DNA of 64,000 nt, taken from positions 2,952,593 to 3,016,592 of the forward strand of contig NW_006917097.1 in assembly GCF_000516985.1 (NCBI RefSeq). The letters run 5' to 3'. Source of the DNA: Pestalotiopsis fici W106-1. Taxonomy: Eukaryota > Ascomycota > Sordariomycetes > Amphisphaeriales > Sporocadaceae. Each line of letters begins with the position of its first letter. The stretch's first letter is position 1. Under the pieces are notes generated by a model. The model ran no database searches. It was given only the letters and a program-made list of their open reading frames with translations, and had not been told where the DNA came from. Shown here piece by piece: positions 22,116 to 33,379 of the stretch. Position numbers and translations under genes: made by a program.

Positions 22116-24894
22116 ATGGTCGTCGCCTCTATGCAGCATCACCCCCACCACTCGCAGGGTCCTGCGCCGCCTCAGCATCTCCAGCACCCGCGGCCCTCGA
22201 GTATAGTGCACCAGCAGCATCATCAGGCGCCTCCGCCTCAGTCACAGCACCCGTCTGCTTACTCGTCCTATCAACCCGCCGGGCAGACGCAGGGAAGCCA
22301 GCACGGGCATGCGCAGGAAGGACTTCCATACTACGCTCATCCAAGCCCGTACAGCACACCAGGAACGACGAGCGGGTATCCAGCCGCAGGTCAGTCTACT
22401 GAAGCAGTTGCGACGCGTTGAGGGAACGGAATTTGAAGCTGACAATTGTAATAGACACCTCCGACATGATGGCCGCAGCGCAGATGCCGAGGCCGTACCC
22501 GCCCATATACCACACACCACAATCCAACTCTCCGGCGTCTGTTGCGTCTCCGTCCGGTCATGACCAGCACCGCAGTCTTTATGGCGCGGCCGCGCCCTCG
22601 ATTCAGCAGCAGCAGTCAATGTACTACAGCGCGCAACAACCGTATTCTTCGATGCCTCAACAGGCCGCTCCTTCGCCCTATCAGCAGCATGCGCAGCAAC
22701 CGCAGCATTCCATGACGTCGCAACCCAACATGATGATGTCTCATCCTGGCTCGCAGCACCCAATTCAGCAGCACACCAACCAACACGCGCAACAGGGTCT
22801 GAACAGCCCGCGTCACACTAAGATCGAGACGCAGGTGCCTCCGCAGTTGCAAAGACCAGCCTCGGGCCCCCTTGGAACACCCCAGCACAACCAAAACGGT
22901 TCAGGACCGCTCTCAACACCAGGTGGCTCCTCGCCCGGTGTCAACCAGAACGCGGCCCCTGGCCCGATCCCAGCTACCACGCCGCTGGTGGTCAGACAAG
23001 ATAATAATGGTGTGCAGTGGATCGCTTTTGAGTACTCGCGCGATCGCGTCAAGATGGAGTACACTATCCGCTGTGATGTCGAGTCTGTCAACACGGACGA
23101 GCTTCCGAGCGACTTCAAGACGGAGAACTGCGTCTATCCTCGCGCCTGCTGTCCCAAGGACCAGTACCGCGGAAACCGTCTGCAGTATGAGACGGAGTGC
23201 AACACAGTGGGCTGGGCCTTGGCCCAACTCAACCCTTCCCTTCGTGGAAAGCGAGGCTTGATTCAGCGCGCAGTCGACAGCTGGCGCAACAGCAACCAAG
23301 ATCCGCGTCTGCGCAGTCGACGCGTTCGCCGCATGGCCAAGATGACCAATCGAAAGGCGGTTCAGACTCCCCATCCGTCACACATGTCCGGCCCCAGTGG
23401 CCCGGCAGGGATCCCCGCCCCAGGCGCCATGGGCCCCGGTGGTGGAACGGCCATGGGAAAGCCTGGCATGAGCAACATGGGTTCGCATATGCACCACCAC
23501 CAAGGTCACTCTGACGGAAACTCCCAGGGAGGTGAAGAAGTCGGTATGTTTCACCAGATGTGATTAATGCGTTGTCGTTGTGTTATTACTTGATACCTCT
23601 TACATTTTATACCTCTGTACCTGCTTGGTATTCTTTTTGGACCTGTTATTGTAGCGGCTCATGTCCGCCAAAAGGCGTATTTGTGGAAAACATCTTTTCT
23701 TGTTGGAGGCAGGGTTCGGCCTCTTTTGTTTTTGCTCTGTACATTACCTAGTTGCCTTGCATTTTAAAGCCCTCTGCCTGGCGATCCCGGACACAGGAGC
23801 ATTGCATCGCATCCCGCTGCTCAGGGAACCAAGACGCAAAAGTCATTGCATAGCAAAATTCCTTCCTGTACTGCAAACTATCCTGTCGTCTTCCTCTGCT
23901 TTTTCTGAGTTGTTTTGGTCAACACTGCTATCCTTGAATCATCTGGAAAGAGAAAGAAAAATATTAAAAGACCCCTGGCTAACCCACCTTGTCTTTTTAC
24001 AGGGGATGGAGAGTACATGGACGAAGGTCACCACCACCACCACCAAGCCCCATCCGGCCCCGGTTCCGGTCACGGGGATGATGTTCGCCAGGCCCAGGTC
24101 TTTTCTGGGTACCCCCAGCCATACCCTGGCACCTCCGCTTCCGGACCTGGCATGCCACACTCATCCCACCACAACGCCATCGCCGCGCGCCACAGTACCA
24201 GGGACGACGACGAAGCTCCGGAAGGCCTGTTCCCTGACATTCCCGACGCCAAGAAGCGCAAGTTCATCTTGGTCGATGACAACAAGCGCGGAGGTCGTCT
24301 CCGTGTTCGTGTAACTCTGGAGAATGTAGACACCAAGGAGATCCCTGATTCTTTCCGCAAGAGTTCCTCAGTATTTCCTCGCAGCTACTTCCCGCGAGAG
24401 ATGCAGTCCCCACCACCAAGTGCTACTGGCAGCCGCTTCTTTGAGAATGATTTGGAAGACGACGACGTTGAGGTAGAGGGCGGCCGCACCGGACGCTCCA
24501 GAGCTGCCGGCCGGGTCATGGTCAAAGTCCCGTTTTCAGATGGATCCGAGGACCAGATTGCCATCCCCCGTACCCGCAAGAGCACCCGGGGCAAGGAGGT
24601 TCGGTTGAACGATCTCGGCTATCGCATGGCTTGGTTGCAGAGCCGTGTCTTCTCTGGCAGGACTATCTTTTTGCAGAGAGCCCGTACGTTTTCAATCCGC
24701 TGCTGCTTCACGCCATGTGCTTTCAGTGACTAATATTTTCAACAGTTGACTGCTACCGTAACAAGACGCGTAACGCTATCGAGTCTGTGATGCAGGATGT
24801 CAAGACGACTGCACCTCACTATGAGACTCGTGTTGGCAAGCGGAGATGGAGCGAACGCATGCGCCAGAGCACCGACAAGCGCGATGACGAGTAA
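22116..24894 (+). CDS. medA: Medusa/REN1/Acr1-like developmental regulator with duplicated domain
   Basis: The model has four exons: 22116-22389, 22455-23543, 24003-24683 and 24746-24894. All introns are GT-AG and all joins are phase 1, giving 730 aa. Residues 1-270 are rich in Gln, Pro, His and Ser. Residues about 280-371 and about 540-710 are two diverged copies of one fungal domain (I believe DUF8032), sharing the pattern V-T/D-E-P-F then VYPR/VFPR, and ending with an RxxIQRAVDSW / IFLQRALDCY helix. Basic clusters (RLRSRRVRRM, KKRKF) suggest nuclear localisation. The composition, size of about 80 kDa and domain fit the medA (Aspergillus), REN1 (Fusarium) and Acr1 (Magnaporthe) family, which controls conidiophore development. 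That assignment is from memory of the family and is moderately sure. The second ATG at 22131 is an alternative start. Confidence 0.7.
23544..24002 (+). other. Unusually long intron of the medusa-like gene
   Basis: A GTATGT donor and a pyrimidine-rich acceptor (TCTTTTTACAG) bound 459 bp, against 62-65 bp for the other two introns of this gene. If retained, translation adds six residues and stops at 23563. This would give a shorter protein with only the first domain copy. Confidence 0.75.
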
Positions 24895-26658
24895 TGGAAG
24901 AAGGAAAACGCACCTCGCCTGGTCATGCTTGTCACAACGATGGCCGCGCCATCATTGTGTGTGCATGCGCCAGCAAGTACAGGATTGATCACGACCACAC
25001 TTGCGTGTATATGAGTGCCTGGGCGTTCCTTGCGGGCGCTATGCACTCTTTTCACGACAAGATACGACGTCAAAATGGAAACGCGCGCAGGGTTTGTATG
25101 ATACACGCTTTGGTCGCCTAGTTGTGGCCGTTGTTTATATGAGTGGTAGACTTTGACGGAGCAGAAGGGGGAGTAGGTGGTGTCCCCACTACTTCCCTTA
25201 TTTGACAACAACGACAAGGGCAACGACAAAAAGGGAGAGATTCGCATTCTTGCTGTCCATGCGTTAGAGCAATGGTCAGCCTTTTGCAACCACATGTTTA
25301 TTAGCGTTGGTCGGATTTGGTACATAGATGGATCGTTTGTGTTTTTTGTGCTTCTTTCGTTTGTTGCTTTGCTTCTTGGACGATGGTGTACATAGATGGA
25401 TTGCTCAGGGCTTTTTGTTTTCATTTCTTCTAGTTGTTGCTTCTCTTCTTCGACGACTACCCCTAGCATTCTCATTGTCAAGCAATTGAGCGGCTCGGCC
25501 ACGATTTCGGATGTGATACCACGGCAGCAGGGAAAATTGGTGGGTTGTCTTCTATTTTTTTTTAAGGGTCGAATCTTTTATGTCAAATTCTTCATTGGTT
25601 GACACTGAGTCTTAATGCATTGAGGAAATAAAAGAAAGTTTGTCTTGATTCTGGCGGCATTGCACATTGCTCCGACTGGTGATGACTTGGAATGTGAAAA
25701 ACTAAAAATCAATAAATAACCTTCTCTCTTTTTTTTTTTTTTTTGCCCATCATGTGAAGGGAGGGAGAGACCCTGATGACCACCTTTCTAGGACCATCTT
25801 TCTAGAAGTATTATTAGCCTATTAACCTACTAATTCATAGTACCTACTTACCTTAGGTACTACCTAGCCAGGTACAGAGTATGCAGGAGGAACCTGGTGC
25901 CTGGCTACATTAGGTCCCTGGCCTAAAAGTATAGGGATGAACTGGGGGACGTCGGGGGTGGGGTATTATGACATTACCAGGTTGCACACAGTTTGGTTCG
26001 TTGACGACTCAAATACGTAGTAGTAGCATTGCCTAATTGCTTACCTAGTATAGTTTATACCTATCCCGCATCGAAAAAAAGAAAAAGAAAAAAATAGCGC
26101 GACTATAAATTGTCTGTGCAATGTATACCCACGTGCTGGCTGGGGGTGTTACTGCCCAGGCAGACTGTCGCCAAAGCGCCACATGCATACTAGGTATACG
26201 TATCTTTCGCGTGGCTTGCACGTGGGTTTTTATTTTGTGGTTTTCGCTCTGATTTATACGAGGCGGCATTACGTGCATATATTAACTAGCCAGAATCTGA
26301 ACTGCATTTTCAAGACAAAGTGTCGGTTTTTTGAAGTATCTGTCGAAGTTTGGGCACATGTTCATGATGTAATAAGTATAGGGAAAGACGTCTGGCAGCA
26401 TCAAAAGATCGGTAAGAGGAAGAATCAGTACTCTGTAGCTATCAGCCGGTCGATGAGGCTCTGGTATTTTTTCACTTTCTGGATATTATTTCCGGGTCAC
26501 TCATTCTTCCCGGGTCTACGAATTTCAAAGCATAACCAATCAATTCCGACTTGAGAGCTACAAATCTCATGTTCCAAACCGCCACTATCTCGAAATACAG
26601 TGTCGTGGTGAGCGCTTGTTGATTGGTTGAAGGTGCATAAGCATGGCCCAGTGTCCCA
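24895..26658. other. AT-rich intergenic region
   Basis: This holds the 3' flank of the medusa-like gene and then AT-rich, T-tract-rich DNA (T run near 25728-25744). A cluster of TAGGTAC-like words lies at about 25840-25930. No gene is supported. The region separates the developmental gene from the accessory-looking HET gene. Confidence 0.5.
25872..25881 (-). repeat. Dispersed word TACTCTGTAC (minus strand)
   Basis: An exact reverse-complement copy of the ten-base word found at 4463, 20141 and 20445. It sits in a cluster of TAGGTAC-type words. Confidence 0.5.
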
Positions 26659-28705
26659 ATGTCAAATTGGCTAGCCTGCTGCCTTCAGGACCAGGCTTCT
26701 TGTTATGCTTGCCCCTCATCGCGAATTTCTCTCGATAAGACTACTTACTACCTCCAATATGTCCTCATGGATTGGCACGATAGTTCATGCCGGCGACTCG
26801 ATCTCGCCGATTTTGGCGATGGCATGTGCTGTATGAGATGTGGATCAATCCGTCCAACGCACCCCATCCTACCACCCATACACAAATCCGAGATCAGACT
26901 GCTGCGCCTCTTACCAGGAGTCTTTGATGATGGCGTCGAGTGCGAGATTGTAAAGGCGGAACTTTGCCTGTTGCCCGAGTACGAGGCCATATCGTACACT
27001 TGGGCAGACGAGACGGGGGATGCTAGCCACTGCCAGACGATTTCCATATCCGGCAAGCCCTTCCTGGTTACTAAGAATTGTGAGATGGCACTGAAGCGGG
27101 TTCGAATGCGCTACTATACACGGGTGATCTGGATTGATGCAATCTGCATTGACCAGGACGACATTCAAGAACGTGGCCACCAGGTTGGCATCATGCCACA
27201 GATTTATTCTCAGGCCAAGGGCGTCCTAATGTACATTGGGGAGCAATCGTCGTCGTCCGGTGATATGGGCCCAGGAACCGCCGGGTTTCTTTCCAAAGAT
27301 TTAAAGTCGGTCGATACAATCTGCTGGCCTGCTCTATTATCGACAAGGTACTTTACGCGGCTCTGGATCCTCCAAGAGGTTGCCCTGGCCCGTCGAGCCA
27401 CGCTCATGTGGGGTGGTTTTTCCGCGGCCTGGAGCTCTATTCTTGAGAAGATGGATTTCCTGATCACGGAGAAACTCCCGCCGGTTTTTCATCGCTTCGA
27501 CTACAGGACCTTTTCTGGCCCAGACCAAATCCTGAACCTCCTGCTCGTGGCACAATCTTGCAACGCCTCCGACCCGCGAGACAAGATATTCGCACTCCTT
27601 GGACTGCTTCCGTCTCGTCGCATAGGAGATATAGAAGCGGACTACAGCATCGAGGCTCGAGAAATATACATCCGGGTCGCCGTATATCTTGCCTCAAACA
27701 TTGATTGGCTGCAAATCTTGTTTCATGCCGGCACAGAGGCTCACGAGGGTGGACAAGTCCCCGGGCTGCCCTCGTGGGTTCCAGATTGGAGCGCCCCCGT
27801 GGCCCAAAAGGTCCACTCGTATACTATTCGATCCCGAATCCAAGCAGGAATTGCGCCATTGATTGATGTACTTCCAATGACATTTGCGTATAATGAATCC
27901 GAGAAGAGCCTCAACGTGAGGCTTCTCCGTACGCCACATAGGGCACACGAATGGCATGCTTGGACGGAAGAGCTCTCGGTACCAGAAGACCCTTGCCTCT
28001 GGTTCCCATTGGTCACTCGGACATCCTTGTTCGAGTCAGTCAGTGACATCAGATCAGACTTTTGTAGAGAGTATAGCATCGAGGACAGCGAGTCTAATGA
28101 CAGGGAGTTGTGCTTGACCAGTCTGAAGTTTGGCCGTGAGTGAATCCCCAGTCCAGCTTCGCCATCCCCCCGAGATGGCAAAAAAAGGGAAAAAGAAATC
28201 AAAGAAAAATGACCATCACTGACATGTACACGACGCAGTGAAAAAGATTAATGGATCTCGGTACACTCTCACGGGGATACCTGAGCAGTACACCTTTCTA
28301 AACGAACATCAAGGCGTGCCCATAACCTCGGCTGTTCAGTTCTTGACAATGACTTTGAGTTTTAAGAACCTGAAAACGATACTCAGACTAGCTCGGGACA
28401 CCCTCCATACTCCTACATCTTACTGGTCAACCAACTGGGACAATGTTGTGGAAGTTGTGCACCTTGTTGAGGAGCTTGCCAGTCTGTTTGAGCCCTTGCA
28501 GGACCAACGACTTGAGCAGCTGTGGATGACAAAGTTCATGGCGGGAGAGCTCATTGCACTAGACAAGACAACCTTTTTCAAGGACGACTCAGACACCATT
28601 GCCCCGGACGATACACAGGAGCTGATGAAGAGATTGAATGATGCATTATGGTGTATGATGGTGCGTTGTTTCTCCATAAGAGAAGAGACTATAGAGATTG
28701 TGTAG
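26659..28705 (+). CDS. HET-domain (heterokaryon incompatibility) protein
   Basis: There are two exons, 26659-28135 and 28239-28705, with a 103-bp intron (GTGAGT...CGCAG) joined in phase 1. The protein is 647 aa. The HET domain spans about residues 85-265. It starts after SEIRLLRLLPG and shows the core blocks YEAISYTWAD, VIWIDAICIDQDD, QIYSQAKGVLMYIGE and RYFTRLWILQEVALAR. Proteins of this family trigger programmed cell death when genetically different hyphae fuse, and they belong to large, variable fungal families. The C-terminal half is unrecognised, as usual for the family, and would carry the recognition function. The start is uncertain: ATG 26659 is the outermost, while ATG 26767 gives a more usual short N-terminus. 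The first 37 residues are Cys-rich and may not be translated. Confidence 0.85.
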
Positions 28706-30234
28706 ATTCGAGCCCACAATACCTAATGTTTATACTTTGAGAATAAAAAAAACTTGATACTTATAAGGCCAGAGGCCTCCAGTCTTGTACCAGTTACCTT
28801 CGGGAATAACTGGGAGTCAAATTGAAGTGAACGAATGTGTTATTCCTAGCTACGAAGCCACGAGATTGATGATCTTAAGGTTTCATCTCTCAGTCTACGT
28901 TGACAAAGTGAAGCTATGGAAAAGTGTGATGAAGTAAAGAGGACGGAAATCTATTGCAGCTGTGGGGGAAATTTAGGTATTAGTATGGTGCCTATGTAGC
29001 ACCTACCAATCAATACTCATGAGGAGCTCTCAGCTGTAGCCATTTCATCGGGCAAATGCAAATTATGGCTCATGTCACGATTCCGGCGAATACGGTAGTG
29101 CCCGAATCCCTCCAAACGCCCCTGATACTGGACGAGAGGGTCCTGCATACCTTTGTCGTCGTCGTCGTCGTCGTCGTCGTCACAAACCGACAAGCCAGAC
29201 TACACCGTCGCCATCAACATGTGGCACATGCTCCTCCACTCAGCCTTGCTCCCAATTATCCAAACCTGCCTGGCGTCACGGCAATGGACAAGATGGATGG
29301 CTTCCGCCAGTAAAAACGTTGAAATCGGGTAGAGACATGCTGCTGCCTTCTGCTCTGGTCGAGTATACGCTTCATCTTGAGCCGACCGCGCATCGCCTGC
29401 GTAACTCCCATCATGAACACCTGTCTCGATCAGGCCAAAAAGGCTTCCAACGAAGGCGCAAAAAAGTCTGCCGAGGTCACGGGAGTTTGATCTTGTGCAC
29501 ATATGACTTCATGGGAGGCGACATTGTTTTTAAGTCTGTCATTGCTACTTTGTTGAGATGATATCTTGTTGAGATTGAGAAGGTGATTTAGGCAGGCAGA
29601 ATTCAGCAGCTCGCGGAATAAAACACAAATCTTTTCAAGTCATGGTTTTGACTACTGCCTACCAACGGGCTGTTTTGGGGAAGACAGTATTGGAAGCCAA
29701 GATGGACGTTCAAGAATAGTCGAATATGCAGACGCAAGGGTGTGCGCACGTGTTTCCCAGGCATAAACATTTCTAGGTTCCGGTAAAATGCCCTGATTTG
29801 ATGGGCGAAGCTTTGCCAAGTAATCGGATCTGCAAGATACTTCGACTCATGGCCTCGGCGACAGGACCAAATATGAGCGTTGAAAAACTTTGATATACAC
29901 GTGTACATGAGAAAAATTGCGTGATTGAAGTTTTTGATATTTAAGACTCTAATTTTACAATCACTCAAGGTAATCAATCGTGACAGGTTGATGTGGATGA
30001 CAAATATGAATACATTATCATCGGTGAGTGAAAGTATGTACAAAGAAGGTGGTCACCAGGCCACATTACAGAGATATGAGAGTCATTCATATCTCAAAAA
30101 GAAGAAGAAGAATTCCAGCTAGCACGCTCCTCCCATCGTTGGTGCTGCCCATTCAGAAAACAAGAAATCATCGCCACAACATGCAAGCAGCAGTCGCTTT
30201 GCATGTGCACACAAAAAGCGGCCCCCCACAACAT
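28706..30234. other. Intergenic region
   Basis: This contains the 3' flank of the HET gene, a GTC microsatellite and AT-rich DNA. A minus-strand frame at 29200-29502 has a somewhat protein-like composition but no recognisable domain, splice pattern or family. I do not call it. Confidence 0.45.
29155..29181 (+). repeat. (GTC)9 microsatellite
   Basis: Nine GTC units (GAC on the minus strand, which would read as a poly-Asp run). It lies in intergenic sequence. Confidence 0.9.
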
Positions 30235-31315
30235 CTAGCAAGAGCTCAGAGTCTTGTAGACGCAGTGGTCCGAGATGCCGCTGCTAATCTCCTTGGGCTC
30301 GTTGCCGGGCGTGGTGCCCTGGTACTCGACGCAGACCTTCTTGACCGAGGTGGCGCACGTGTTGGTGATGGTGGCCACGTCGCCGTAGTTTGAGTTGATG
30401 CCGACGAGCGTCTTGCCGTTGTAGGCCTTGACGTTCTTGACGACGACGTTGCGCTCGCCCATCTTCTTGCAGTTGCCGCACGACCGGTACAGCTTGCCAA
30501 AGTCCATGACGGTGAAGCCGTCAATGGTCACGGTGCCCACGCCATTGTGCTGGATCACCTTGTCGTCGGCTCCGGTAGCACCACTATGAAGAAACGTTAG
30601 CGATTGCTTCTTGAATAAAAAGGAGCATAAACGAAGAGCATCTAATGATAAACAGGCAGAAATATAAAAGACTCACCCGCCCTTGATGGAGGCGTTTCCG
30701 TCACCCTTGAGGGACAGAGCGTCCTCGCAAACGGCCGACCACCAAACGTTCTCAATGGTGCAGCTGCCCTCGCAGTGGACACCCTCGATCTGGTCCTTGC
30801 CAATAATGGCATTCTTGAGGGTGGCACCGTCCTTGAGGATGAAGACGGCGTCGCTGTCATCGCCCTCCTCCTGGCCGGTACCTGATAACATGTATTAGAA
30901 GGGCTCTTTGATTCTTGTTCGACGCACTCGGGATTTTTGTTCGGTATACTAACAGGTGACGCCACGGCCGTAGGTCTTGTAACCACCGTCAAAGGTTCCG
31001 GAAATGGTCTTGGCGGAGGAGTAAGTTACTGTAACAACCAGAGTTAGCAAATGATCCCGTCAACTTGTTGCAAAATCATCCCCTGTTGAGAATGTTTGTC
31101 GTTTTGCAGAAGAGTTCTTTCTTTTCGACAGCCAACATCCTTCCCACCATCATCATCATCTGAAGTGGTAACTTACCGGAGCCCTTGGAAGAAGGAATAG
31201 GGAAGCTGGCACGCTTGTCGAGAGCGGCCATGGTGTTGGGGGTGACATTGCCAGCAGGCGTGGCCAGAACGGCAGTGGAGGCGCCGAGCGCAGCGATGAT
31301 GGCAGTGTACTTCAT
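30235..31315 (-). CDS. Secreted pectate lyase, polysaccharide lyase family 3
   Basis: The model has four exons: 31315-31177, 31028-30954, 30881-30677 and 30583-30235. All three introns are GT-AG and the frame is maintained throughout, giving 255 aa. Residues 1-18 form a signal peptide ([18 protein letters not shown]), followed by a short region ending in KR that suggests pro-peptide cleavage. The mature part has the family 3 pattern: [14 protein letters not shown], then an acidic block ([12 protein letters not shown]), [18 protein letters not shown], and a Cys-rich end ([22 protein letters not shown]). Family 3 enzymes are parallel beta-helix lyases that cleave demethylated pectin with Ca2+, and they help plant pathogens and saprotrophs to soften cell walls. 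The length is normal for the family. No premature stop is present, so it looks functional. Confidence 0.92.
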
Positions 31316-31547
31316 TTTGGAAACGAGGATGAGTCGAAAGAAGAACTTGATTCAAAGAACTTGACGATGATTCTGGGCTGAGCTGTTGTGGAAAGCTGAA
31401 TGATAGTAATTTGCTGCTGGAATGAAAGTGAATAACCACCCGGGTTCAAAGAATGTGATTGTGAATCGAGGAAAAAAAGAGAGTGAGAGGATTGTTGATG
31501 CTGAGGAAAGGGAAACATGAAGCCTATCTCCGGAGACCATCACGGAT

Positions 31548-31555
31548 CTTATATA
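31548..31555 (-). promoter_or_regulatory. TATA box of the pectate lyase gene
   Basis: On the minus strand the sequence reads TATATAAG about 235 bases before the ATG. This suggests an inducible, TATA-driven promoter with a leader of about 200 nt. Confidence 0.55.
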
Positions 31556-33379
31556 CATCTTTTGTCGATTTCTCAGTACGACCTCCTTTACCTAGATCCA
31601 TCCATTCCCATCTTACCAAAAACCGAGTATTCCATGGCCCTCGGCTCATCTAGCTAGCGCCTGCGGCCGTATAGCAATGAACGGGCCAGGGAAATCCCTA
31701 CAAACATTTTCTTTCCAGGCCGTTCTACCTACTCACCGTTGGTAACACGCTCCCGGTTGGTGGTCCCGATCATGGTCCTGCCAAGAGGCTGGGCAAAAAA
31801 GGCTTGTCCTTTATCATTGCAGAGCATTTCATGGCCCAGAGCCTCACTGATTAAGCTCGTATGAAAGCTTCTAGTCAATCTTACTCTTCATCTGGCGGAA
31901 ACCATCCTCTCGCCTTGGCACCTCCTTGACTTGACCATATGCGGCTCAAGTGGTTCAGCCTCTGGCCGGACTCCGTGGGCTTTAGTGGCTAGCTGGTACT
32001 GTAACCCAAGCGTCGGATGCTACCGAGACTATGATGAAGGAGCCTTTTTTTTTTCTTGCGCCGATTACTTAAACACTCTTGGTGGAGACGGGAGAAGAAT
32101 GCCAAGATGAATGATATCCACATAACACAGCAGCAAACATGATCCCCAAAAAACAACAGTGACACTAGGACCTCCTGGTTCCCATTTCTTGCCTTTCCAC
32201 AATAACAAGTCCCAAAAAGGCAATGGACCCTCTTTGATCCCGTTACATTGTCTGACTGATTGGGCGGAAATGAGTTTCTCCAGTTGCCAAGTTGGTCGAC
32301 ATGCGGGTGTCTTTCAACTTCAGACGGCCCTGACAACCTTAATTCCTTGGCAGGCCCGATAACGCCGGGGGTTTGTTGGTCATCTCAAGCCAGCCCGAGC
32401 CCAGAACGAGGCCGAGCCTCTCCCCCTAAAATCCGGTAAACGCCCGGGATCATGATTCATTCAATAAGATGGAGGACCAGCATCGTATCCAGTGCAACGT
32501 GGATCTCAAGCATAAAGTTAACTTTAACCGAGGAATTGTAGAATTTCTCGAAGAGGCTCATTCTCTTCCATCACCTGAGTGAATCCACTCTAGGAGACAC
32601 TGCAATTGTCTTGGCGATGGGGTCATGTCATGCCAAAGACCAGTTTTTTTTCTCTCCCCTTCATAGTCTTGCAGCCGCCACACCTTCGCAAAGCTGGCAT
32701 CGTCCCCATTATCACGAACTTTTCCATCTCCAGCGTTTCAATGACAAATGTTCCTGCGGACCGTGTCTCCGATTGCCCAAAACAACATCAAGTGCAACTG
32801 TAAAGGACAAGACTTCTGGTGGGACTATGATTAACAAGAACAAACCTGTTAGCAATCGACAAACTGAGTGGATCCAAATGATCGGCCGTGGGATTTCTAG
32901 TCTTGCAGAACCATACACATGGAGTTTTCTTTGTCCGCGAGTACTCACAGAGTCCTGTAAGTCAAAGAGTTCACACTAGAGAAGAACATGCCTTTACTGT
33001 GGATTATACCTGACTTGTCATTGAGATGGGCAGTTCATCTATCCTATAGACATGGAACCCAATACCACAAACCTAAACGTGCCGAACACCTAGCTCAGTG
33101 ATTTTTCATATCTTGTCATCTTCTATCAACAGGATTGCATCCCTCGACGGGGTGCAAGACCAAATCGAAACATCTACAAATTTTGCACTCGGGAAATGCC
33201 AATGACATCAGAGCCACCAGAAGAACAGAACAGCCCAACGTACATCGATCAGGGCAAAAGCAAGAACTCTTCCACGAAGAATAAAGACCCGGAACCAATG
33301 TCCTCGACTCCGTGCAAGTGAGGTACAAGTTGAGCCCCAACAAGACTGCCGCCAAAGAATCAGCACTACGTGCAATGAT
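31556..33379. other. Intergenic region
   Basis: This holds the upstream regulatory region of the pectate lyase and the 3' flank of the gene ending at 33380. No additional gene is supported. Confidence 0.5.

Noticed and set aside
29200..29502. Minus-strand frame of 100 codons next to the GTC microsatellite
   Set aside because: The composition is protein-like, but there is no recognisable motif, no continuation across plausible splice sites and no good start. It could be a relic but is too weak to call.
30246..30524. Minus-strand Ala/Arg/Thr-rich frame of 92 codons inside the pectate lyase gene
   Set aside because: It is an out-of-frame reading of the GC-rich last exon of the pectate lyase.
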